The notes under the pieces were generated by a model that did not search any database, was not told the origin of the DNA, and worked only from the letters and a program-made list of their open reading frames with translations. A stretch of 64,000 nt of DNA, taken from Archivesica marissinica (Eukaryota; Mollusca; Bivalvia; Venerida; Vesicomyidae). Position numbers and translations under genes: made by a program. Positions 53,559 through 64,000 of the stretch are shown here, one piece after another (within the stretch, counting starts at the first letter, position 1; every line of letters starts with the position of its first letter). The stretch covers positions 97,706,210 to 97,770,209 of the forward strand of contig CM026390.1 in NCBI GenBank assembly GCA_014843695.1, written 5' to 3'.

Positions 53559-56050
53559 TTGTCCTCTGGGTTTGGATTTTCTGCTTGACACCGCCACAGA
53601 GGACATCTTGTGTGCAACTATCTGGTTCTCCACTAGCTGGACAGTGTTGCAATACTCATAGTAAGATTCCTTTTCAGGTAACTCTAATATGAGCATCGTC
53701 AACACCTTATAGTGGATAAGGCCGGCCAATGGGTTCCAGGGGGACAACCGGATCTCACTAGGAATAGGCCAATCTTGAGAATGACACATGGCTTGTATAA
53801 TCATTGAACCCTTCTTGGAAACCGATGTGCCAGTGGTGTAGAACCTCCGTCTGTTCACATACCCACATAGTACATTCAACAAGACAGTTTTACCAAGTTG
53901 GGCCAATTCTGTCAAACAGGCAACCCTACGGTCATGGAACTCTTGGTCCATTAATTGAACCTGAGTTGCTCCTTCATGAAATATAGCCGGCCATGATCAT
54001 ATAGCATATGCTGTGCTATCCATAAGGCACAAATGAGACAAGTTTGGATACACTGATCGGGGGGGGGAACATGAGGTGTGTAGCAGTAACCTTGGAATCT
54101 AAGCATTTGGTGAGAGCTACTACTTGGATATCCAAAAGGGAAGGAATGGCCAATAGGGAAGGAATGACCAAAGGGGAAAAGGAATGACCAAAAGGGAAGG
54201 AATGGCAAGTACAGTTACCTGCATTACCATTGAGGACACCAAAACCGTCATTTTACATGGAAGAGAGTTGACTCGGGGGGATTTCATCTGTCTGGCCGGC
54301 TGGATATCTTGCGTTTCATGCCAGAGGATCCAGCATGCTTGACCATAGGGGTCATGTGCTGTTTTGCAATACTCCAGTCCTCTTTTATATGGGGGTGTTG
54401 CTAAGCTTAGCACAAGATTTAGGCGCGATAGCTTCCACTACGTTTTGGGGACACTTGGAGCCTGAATGGTGACAACCGACAAATTAGGAGAACATGGTGG
54501 ACGAAGCCTTGGGCACGCCACGGAAGACCCGTTCTTGGAAGGTTTCAATGAAGAATAGTTTAGACTAACCCCTCGATACGTCCAACCTTTCCTGATCCCC
54601 ATGGTAATGGCCAAACTTGCTCGACAAGTCTCTCGGACTCGATTCAGGAATCCCATGGGCTTTTTTGATCTGCATAAACAGACGGGAATGGGGACCAATT
54701 ATCCCCGAGAATTACAATTGTTAACTTCCGTGATCATAAGATATGGCATTGGAGTTTGTCAGCCATTGTCTGAAAATATACCAAATAAAGTCTAGATATT
54801 TTATTGTCATTTACAAGCAGGGCAATTGTATTTCATGATTCAGTTTCATAATTAGGACATCGATATGCTAAGTTGGTAGTATCCAATTGGCACGGGCGAC
54901 ATGTTGGTGTTGTATGCGCTATGGGGATCCCCAAGAGCTCAACGTACGAAAAAGAATTGAGGAGGTTCCCCATAGGTCAGTACATACCTTGAAAGGACAA
55001 CCAACCCTATATATATATGAATAGAAGAACTCGCCCAAATGAAGATTGTGCCATCGCTTCAGTGTTCGAACCGGATAATGGGATGCATTAGACCAATTAG
55101 GTGCGTTGGTGGAAGTTTAGTCTCATATATACAATATAGACACGTGACCTCAGAAGTCTACATGTAAATGCACTAATTACATGGAGAACCCAGCATGCTA
55201 CGTATTCAAAGCAATTTTAGCATGTCGGTTGAGATTTGTGCAGTTTACATAGTATGTAGATATACATGTCTCTATAATTTGTATCATAATGACCCAATAA
55301 TCCCAAACGAATTATTACCCGCCGAGGCCATTCAGAACCCTGGTGCCAGGAAGATGGGATATCATGCTGTGACCTTCAGTTGGACATCCCACGTTTCAAG
55401 GGTAGAGCTAGGACTCTCGAGTAGCTGAGAGACTCGTCTAGATATGTTTGCTCGACAGAGGCCGCAGACAACCTTGGACCGAGTTTCGGACAATCTGGTC
55501 CATAGCGACATTTCATTCCACACTAGTAGCATATTCAACTCATTTCGAGCCTTTGTAGACAACATTTGTCTTTGTGTTATTAACCGGTTTAGCGAGGTGG
55601 TAGACTCGACATGGGTGTTGACTATTAGTTCCAATTTGCCATTGAAACTTCTAAGCTGATATGTCAGGTCTGATCTTTCTAGTGAGCCAGACGTGTCCAT
55701 ATTTAGGGGCTGGCCTTTAGGAGCCAGGTTGATTGTGTGCTACTATTGACTTGTAGAAGCAAGTGATTAACGTTTGGAAATTCTCTTTATTTTAACCATA
55801 AAGAGCATTAATCAGATGGGACAACATTGTGGTATTTGATAATAGAATGATGATAAGATGGTGTCTGTATGGACAATGGGGAGTGATTCCGACAAGGAAA
55901 CAAGACATAAAACGGGTTCTTGAATATCCTGGACTGGTAGTAGTTGGAGAAACCTTGTTATGAAATGGTATTCCTTCGGGATCCTTGGGTCGACTACGCC
56001 TTATGCTTGGCTGAATAGCTATATAACCTTCAGCAGCTGGGTCCAATAAA
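53559..56050. other. Unclassified region with short open frames
   Basis: Visibly more GC-rich than its flanks, with several unrelated open frames of 60-145 codons, mainly on minus (for example 53514-53951 and 55362-55700). None contains a motif I recognise. There are small local repeats (aggaatg(a/g)cca near 54130-54210) and a run of nine G at 54059-54067. It may be an old, decayed mobile element or diverged host sequence. Confidence 0.35.
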
Positions 56051-57186
56051 AATCATCCCCGGAATGTTGTGATATCTCCTCTATGGCCTCCATTTTAGAA
56101 CTAAATCGAGACTGTTTTGTCTAAAAGTACAATTAAGAAGTTATGCAATACTGACGCAGCAAAGTGATGCAATCTCACAATCAGTTGGCATACAACATTG
56201 GACTGATTGGACTTTGAACACGAATTTGCGATTTGTTCTAAATCCCCACCGAATGGAAAGGAAAATAATTAACAAGTACTAAAGATAGTACATGAAAGTA
56301 TATAATCTGCTTATAGATTTAGTTAAATTTAGTTAGTTGAATCTGAGGCTATTGTATTTGGTAATATATTGCTAAATGCGGCACACTAAATGTCAATTAA
56401 TACGCTTGTTCATTTAGTACAACACTATTGTATAATATTGCACATTATTATACCACGAGAAGGTTGCATAATATATTACAATTAGACGTAGCCCTGACCT
56501 ATATTTATTGGTTGATAGCTTCACTACTTGACATAACTAATAATACAAAAATGACAATGACACAATGTATGTAAGGCTTATGGAATACAATACACTTTGT
56601 ATGGTATTTCTGAACTATTTATACAGGTATAGATCGCATAAGATAAATATGATATGTATACTCATCGACTAACATTTATTGACCAACATATTTACTATTT
56701 TTTGTGATACGATATCTACGTCCGAGACGCTAATGTATTTAATATTCATAAATATAATTATATGGTACGATGTACAGCATGTATGCAACTTGTATATACA
56801 TTGTAGTACATTTTGCGAAAGGTATTATAGATGTATAAAATATGTATATGTACATATGTGTAATTGTTATATAATTATTTTTGAAAATCTATACTTATCG
56901 AAATAATCATGTATGTTAATTGGGGACTCATCATTGACCTACATGTATTGATCAGCAGATTTACTAATTGGCGAGTAATTGCTGATATAATATCTATGTA
57001 AGCGATATGAAATATTTGGGCAAAATAACGGTGTATGGTATGATCGTATATCCTCGAAAGAGGATTCTGTTTTTGTAGCAGAGTATCTTATTGTTGCGTT
57101 GACCACATACGACAAGTGTTGTTAAACATACTAATACACGTCCGTATTTTAAACATATTGTACTTTGTTAACGGTTTATATCAACT
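56051..57186. other. AT-rich DNA, no gene recognised
   Basis: Very AT-rich with no motif-bearing open frame. Confidence 0.45.
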
Positions 57187-57611
57187 GACCAAGCATTTCC
57201 ATGTTTCATCCCTGAATGGTCAGGGCCTTCGCGACAGAGGCAAGCGCATGCGCCTTAATGAATATTTACTACAACAGAACTTCGATATATTGTTTGCACA
57301 AGCATCTCATTTCACAGAGGATATTTCCAACATTTAATATATGACTTCGACAAATGGTCCCTATATAATTCTTACGGAAATAATATAAGTATAGATTATT
57401 CTATTTTATTCTAAAATCATTCGATAATATTTGTGATATCAACACAATTATTGCGGATTAAAATGGTCGGTATATTTGATTAAATGTTGATATTGAAGAA
57501 GTATCGTATAGTCTCATGAATAGATATGCAAACAACGACTTCAACAATAGACATATCGTTTTTAGTAATATAAATGCAATCACAGATGAACATGTCACAG
57601 GGTTCAAGGTA
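57187..57611 (+). pseudogene. L1/Tx1-like LINE endonuclease remnant
   Basis: The frame starting near 57190 encodes VSSLNGQGLRDRGKRMRLNE, then FDILFAQASHFTEDI, the N-terminal part of an L1-type apurinic endonuclease (SLN.RGLR...KR; FLQE.H). After a frame change there is YDFDKWSLYNSYGNN, and after another NGRYI, NVDIEEVSYSLMNRYANNDF, NNRHIVFSNIN and finally GFKVIGGDNN. This order matches the endonuclease fold up to the catalytic GGD-x-N. In-frame stops (two within the NGRYI block) and two frameshifts make it inactive. The catalytic glutamate position (Q-E-x-H in relatives) reads Q-A-S-H here. The coding match stops at GGD-N, where the 36-bp satellite begins. Confidence 0.75.
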
Positions 57612-60600
57612 ATCGGTGGTGACAATAACGAAACAGGGCTCAATGCAATCGGAGGTGACTATAATGAAACAGGGCTCAATGCAATCGGAGGTGACTATAA
57701 TGAAACAAGGCTCAATGTATTCGGAGGTGATTATAATGAAACATGGCTCAATATAATCGGATGTGACTATAATAAAACAGGGCTCAATGTAATCGGGGGT
57801 GACTATAATGAAACATGGTTCAATGTAAGCGGATGTGACTATAATGAAACATGGCTCAATGTAATCGGAGGTGACTATAATAAAACAGGGCTCAATGTAA
57901 GCGGATGTGACTATAATGAAACATGGCTCAATGTAATCGGAGGTGACTATAATAAAACATGGCTCAATATAATCGGATGTGACTATAATGAAACAGGGCT
58001 CAATGTAATCGGGGGTGACTATAATGAAACATGGCTCAATATAATCGGATGTGACTATAATAAACAGGGCTCAATGTAATCGGGGGTGACTATAATGAAA
58101 TATGGCTCAATGTAAGCGGATGTGACTATAATGAAACATGGCTCAATGTAATCGGAGGTGACTATAATAAAACAGGGCTCAATGTAAGCGGATGTGACTA
58201 TAATGAAACATGGCTCAATGTAATCGGAGGTGACTATAATAAAACAGGGCTCAATGTAAGCGGATGTGACTATAATGAAACAGGGCTCAATGTAATCGGG
58301 GGTGACTATAATGAAACATGTCTCAATGTAATCGGGGGTGACTATAATGAAACAGGGCTCAATGTAATCGGGGGTGACTATAATGAAACAGGGCTCAATG
58401 TAATCGGGGGTGACTATAATGAAACAGGGCTCAATGTAATCGGGGGTGACTATAATGAAACAGGGCTCAATGTAAGCGGGGGTGACTATAATGAAACAGG
58501 GTTCAATGTAATCGGGGGTGACTATAATGAAACAGGGCTCAATGTAATCGGGGTTGACTATAATGAAACAGGGCTCAATGTAATGGGATGTGACTATAAT
58601 TAAACAGGGCTCAATGTAATCGGGGGTGACTATAATGAAACATGGCTCAATGTAACCGGGAGTGACTATAATGAAACATGGCTCAATGTAATCGGTGGTG
58701 ACTATAATGAAACAGGGCTCAATGTAATCGGGGGTGACTATAATGAAACAGGTCTCAATGTAATCGGGGGTGACTATAATGAAACAGGGCTCAATATAAT
58801 CGGATGTGACTATAATGAAACAGGGCTCAATGTAATCGGGGGTGACTATAATGAAACATTGCTCAATATAATCGGATGTGACTATAATAAAACAGGGCGC
58901 AATGTAATCGGATGTGACTATAATGAAACAGGGCTCAATGTAATCGGGGGTGACTATAATGAAACAGGGCGCAATGTAATCGGGGGTGACTATAATAAAA
59001 CAGGGCTCAATGTAATCGGGGGTGACTATAATGAAACAGGGCTCAATGTAATCGGGTGTGACTATAATGAAACATGGCTCAATATAATCGGATGTGACTA
59101 CAATAAAACAGGGCGCAATGTAATCGGATGTGACTATAATGAAACATGGCTCAATATAATCGGATGTGACTATAATAAAACAGGGCGCAATGTAATCGGA
59201 TGTGACTATAATGAAACAGGGCTCAATGTAATCGGGGGTGACTATAATGAAACATGGCGCAATGTAATCAGGGGTGACTATAATGAAACAGGGCTCAATG
59301 TAATCGGGTGTGACTATAATGAAACAGGGCTCAATGTAATCGGATGTGACTATAATTAAACAGGGCTCAATGTAATCGGGGGTGACTATAATGAAACATG
59401 GCTCAATGTAATCGGGGGTGACTATAATGAAACATGGCTCAATGTAATCGGTGGTGACTATAATGAAACAGGGCTCAATGTAATCGGGGGTGACTATAAT
59501 AAAACAGGTCTCAATGTAATCGGGGGTGACTATAATGAAACAGGGCTCAATATAATCGGATGTGACTATAATGAAACAGGGCTCAATGTAATCGGGGGTG
59601 ACTATAATGAAAAGGGCTCAATGTAATCGGATGTGACTATAATGAAACAGGGCTCAATGTAATCGGGGGTGACTATAATGAAACAGGGCTCAATGTAATC
59701 GGGGGTGACTATAATGAAACATGGCTCAATATAATCGGATGTGACTATAATAAAACAGGGCGCAATGTAATCGGATGTGATTATAATGAAACAGGGCTCA
59801 ATGTAATCGGGGGTGACTATAATGAAACAGGGCTCAATGTAATCGGGGGTGACTATAATAAAACAGGGCTCAATGTAAGCGGATGTGACTATAATAAAAC
59901 AGGGCTCAATGTAATCGGGGGTGACTATAATGAAACATGTCTCAATGTAATCGGGGGTGACTATAATGAAACAGGGCTCAATGTAATCGGGGGTGACTAT
60001 AATGAAACAGGGCTCAATGTAATCGGGGGTGACTATAATGAAACAGGGCTCAATGTAATCGGGGGTGACTATAATGAAACAGGGCTCAATGTAATCGGGG
60101 GTGACTATAATGAAACAGGGCTCAATGTAATCGGGGGTGACTATAATGAAACAGGGCTCAATGTAATCGGTGTTGACTATAATGAAACAGGGCTCAATGT
60201 AATCGGGTGACTATAATGAAACAGGGCTCAATGTAATCGGGGTGACTATAATGAAACATGGCTCAATGTAATCGGGTGACTATAATGAAACAGGCTCAAT
60301 GTAATCGGGGGTGACTATAATGAAACAGGGCTCAATGTAATCGGGGGTGACTATAATGAAACAGGGCTCAATATAATCGGATGTGACTATAATGAAACAG
60401 GGCTCAATGTAATCGGGGGTGACTATAATGAAACATGGCTCAATATAATCGGATGTGACTATAATAAAACAGGGCGCAATGTAATCGGATGTGACTATAA
60501 TGAAACAGGGCTCAATGTAATCGGGGGTGACTATAATGAAACAGGGCGCAATGTAATCGGGGGTGACTATAATAAAACAGGGCTCAATGTAATCGGGGGT

Positions 60601-63600
60601 GACTATAATGAAACAGGGCTCAATGTAATCGGGTGTGACTATAATGAAACATGGCTCAATATAATCGGATGTGACTACAATAAAACAGGGCGCAATGTAA
60701 TCGGATGTGACTATAATGAAACATGGCTCAATGTAATCGGATGTGACTATAATAAAACAGGGCGCAATGTAATCGGATGTGACTATAATGAAACAGGGCT
60801 CAATGTAATCGGGGGTGACTATAATGAAACAGGGCGCAATGTAATCGGGGGTGACTATAATGAAACAGGGCTCAATGTAATCGGGTGTGACTATAATGAA
60901 ACAGGGCTCAATGTAATCGGATGTGACTATAATTAAACAGGGCTCAATGTAATCGGGGGTGACTATAATGAAACATGGCTCAATGTAATCGGGGGTGACT
61001 ATAATGAAACATGGCTCAATGTAATCGGTGGTGACTATAATGAAACAGGGCTCAATGTAATCGGGGGTGACTATAATGAAACAGGTCTCAATGTAATCGG
61101 GGGTGACTATAATGAAACAGGGCTCAATATAATCGGATGTGACTATAATGAAACAGGGCTCAATGTAATCGGGGGTGACTATAATGAAATATGGCTCAAT
61201 ATAATCGGATGTGACTATAATAAAACAGGGCGCAATGTAATCGGATGTGACTATAATGAAACAGGGCTCAATGTAATCGGGGGTGACTATAATGAAACAG
61301 GGCGCAATGTAATCGGGGGTGACTATAATAAAACAGGGCTCAATGTAATCGGGGTGACTATAATGAAACAGGGCTCAATGTAATCGGGTGTGACTATAAT
61401 GAAACATGGCTCAATATAATCGGATGTGACTATAATAAAACAGGGCGCAATGTAATCGGATGTGACTATAATGAAACATGGCTCAATATAATCGGATGTG
61501 ACTATAATAAAACAGGGCGCAATGTAATCGGATGTGACTATAATGAAACAGGGCTCAATGTAATCGGGGGTGACTATAATGAAACAGGGCTCAATGTAAT
61601 CGGGGGTGACTATAATGAAACAGGGCTCAATGTAATCGGGTGTGACTATAATGAAACATGGCTCAATATAATCGGATGTGACTATAATAAAACAGGGCGC
61701 AATGTAATCGGATGTGACTATAATGAAACAGGGCTCAATGTAATCGGGGGTGACTATAATGAAACAGGGCTCAATGTAATCGGGTGTGACTATAATGAAA
61801 CATGGCTCAATATAATCGGATGTGACTATAATAAAACAGGGCGCAATGTAATCGGATGTGACTATAATGAAACAGGGCTCAATGTAATCGGGGGTGACTA
61901 TAATGAAACAGGGCTCAATGTAATCGGGGGTGACTATAATAAAACAGGGCTCAATGTAATCGGGGGTGACTATAATGAAACAGGGCTCAATGTAATCGGG
62001 GGTGACTATAATGAAACATGGCTCAATGTAATCGGGGTGACTATAATAAACAGGGCTCAATGTAATCGGATGTGACTATAATGAAACAGGGCTCAATGTA
62101 ATCGGGGGTGACTATAATGAAACAGGGCTCAATGTAATCGGGGTGACTATAATAAAACAGGGCTCAATGTAATCGGATGTGACTATAATGAAACAGGGCT
62201 CAATGTAATCGGGGGTGACTATAATGAAACTGGCTCAATGTAATCGGGGGTGACTATAATGAAACAGGGCTCAATGTAATCGGGGGTGACTATAATGAAA
62301 CGGGCTCAATGTAATCGGTTGACTATAATGAAACAGGCTCAATGTAATCGGGGTGACTATAATGAAACAGGGCTCAATGTAATCGGGGGTGACTATAATG
62401 AAACAGGGCTCAATGTAATCGGGGGTGACTATAATGAAACATGGCTCAATGTAATCGGAGGTGACTATAATAAAACAGGGCTCAATGTAATCGGGGGTGA
62501 CTATAATGAAACAGGGCTCAATGTAATCGGGGGTGACTATAATGAAACAGGGCTCAATGTAATCGGGGTGACTATAATGAAACATGGCTCAATGTAATCG
62601 GATGTGACTATAATGAAACAGGGCTCAATGTAATCGGGTGTGACTATAATGAAACAGGGCTCAATGTAATCGGGGGTGACTATAATGAAACAGGGCTCAA
62701 TGTAATCGGGGGTGACTATAATGAAACAGGGCTCAATGTAATCGGGGGTGACTATAATGAAACATGGCTCAATGTAATCGGGGTGACTATAATGAAACAG
62801 GGCTCAATGTAATCGGGGGTGACTATAATGAAACAGGGCTCAATGTAATCGGGGGTGACTATAATGAAACAGGGCTCAATGTAATCGGGGGTGACTATAA
62901 TGAAACAGGGCTCAATGTAATCGGGGGTGACTATAATGAAACAGGGCTCAATGTAATCGGATGTGACTATAATGAAACAGGGCTCAATGTAATCGGGGGT
63001 GACTATAATGAAACATGGCTCAATATAATCGGATGTGACTATAATGAAACAGGGCTCAATGTAATCGGGGGTGACTATAATGAAACATGGCTCAATATAA
63101 TCGGATGTGACTATAATAAAACAGGGCGCAATGTAATCGGATGTGACTATAATGAAACAGGGCTCAATGTAATCGGGGGTGACTATAATGAAACAGGGCG
63201 CAATGTAATCGGGGGTGACTATAATAAAACAGGGCTCAATGTAATCGGGGGTGACTATAATGAAACAGGGCTCAATGTAATCGGGGGTGACTATAATGAA
63301 ACAGGCTCAATGTAATCGGATGTGACTATAATGAAACAGGGCTCAATGTAATCGGGGTGACTATAATGAAACAGGGCTCAATGTAATCGGGGGTGACTAT
63401 AATGAAACAGGGCTCAATGTAATCGGATGTGACTATAATGAAACAGGGCTCAATGTAATCGGGGGTGACTATAATGAAACAGGGCTCAATGTAATCGGGG
63501 GTGACTATAATGAAACAGGGCTCAATGTAATCGGGGGTGACTATAATGAAACAGGGCTCAATGTAATCGGAGGTGACTATAATGAAACATGGCTCAATGT

Positions 63601-64000
63601 AATCGGAGGTGACTATAATAAAACATGGCGCAATGTAATCGGGTGTGACTATAATAAAACAGGGCTCAATGTAATCGGGGGTGACTATAATGAAACAGGG
63701 CTCAATGTAATCGGGGGTGACTATAATGAAACAGGGCTCAATATAATCGGATGTGACTATAATAAACAGGGCTCAATGTAATCGGATGTGACTATAATGA
63801 AACAGGGCTCAATGTAATCGGGGGTGACTATAATGAAACAGGGCGCAATGTAATCGGGGTGACTATAATAAAACAGGGCTCAATGTAATCGGGGGTGACT
63901 ATAATGAAACAGGGCTCAATGTAATCGGGGGTGACTATAATGAAACAGGGCTCAATGTAATCGGGGGTGACTATAATGAAACAGGGCTCAATGTAATCGG
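57607..64000. repeat. 36-bp satellite derived from a LINE GGD-N motif
   Basis: About 177 units of a 36-bp sequence (core gtgactataatgaaacaggg, then ctcaatgtaatcgg) running off the window. In the frame of the endonuclease remnant each unit reads VIGGDYNETGLN. The first unit still reads VIGGDNNETGLN, and the early units (57609-58060) keep one frame for 13 repeats before a one-base loss. Later, units of 35 or 34 bp break the frame often. Variants (atgtgac for gggtgac, gcgcaa for gctcaa, aataaaac for aatgaaac) recur in blocks. A unit with aattaaac occurs at about 58599, 59354 and 60932, marking higher-order duplications. Confidence 0.95.

Noticed and set aside
61323..62060. 245-codon minus-strand open frame (DYIEPCFIIVT repeats)
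   Set aside because: Antisense reading of the 36-bp satellite; no independent support.

Overview
The window is repeat-dominated animal nuclear DNA. It is AT-rich and split by a 1000-N assembly gap. It carries tRNA-headed SINEs, several classes of non-LTR retrotransposon, a Ty3/Gypsy element, a Tc1-like remnant and many minisatellite or satellite arrays. The few credible host exons are split by GT/AG introns and encode a PAN/Apple-like and a Sushi/CCP-like extracellular module. This combination, plus remnants of multicopy families I associate with lophotrochozoans, suggests a marine invertebrate, most likely a mollusc. The species cannot be fixed from the sequence. Nothing prokaryotic is present: no operons, CRISPR or prophage.

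Layout. 1-6146: anonymous AT-rich DNA with a LINE RNase H remnant, small tandem repeats, a Tc1-like element with perfect 28-bp terminal repeats, and a possible solo LTR. 6147-15069: a near-complete Ty3/Gypsy element on the minus strand (LTRs about 1% diverged, Asp-tRNA primer site, gag, protease, RT-RNase H-integrase) with three reading-frame lesions. 15298-19873: SINEs and LINE tails. 19961-32168: three different arrays (16/17-bp, 34-bp, 50-bp); the 34-bp array is split by a 5'-truncated LINE, and the 50-bp array emerges from the gap. 33725-35382: SINEs, a 34-bp minisatellite, a CCP exon and a MITE-like element. 35517-47391: a 24-bp/17-bp satellite complex invaded by a 7.2-kb non-LTR retrotransposon (37595-44777) with ORF1 and an intact ORF2. 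47392-52731: a probable host gene on the minus strand (PAN-type exon 1, cysteine-rich exon 2) whose 3-kb intron holds a decayed transposon-like gene and SINEs; a BH3-like peptide lies on the opposite strand. 52935-57186: a 36-bp minisatellite and unclassified DNA. 57187-64000: a decayed L1/Tx1-like endonuclease that runs directly into a 6.4-kb 36-bp satellite, which continues past the window.

The most notable observation is at the right end. The 36-bp satellite encodes VIGGDYNETGLN in the same frame as, and immediately after, a LINE endonuclease remnant that reaches its catalytic GGD-N motif. The satellite therefore looks like a direct amplification of a piece of a retrotransposon active site. 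About one third of the window is tandem repeat, and long ORFs inside these arrays are by-products of repeat periodicity, not genes.
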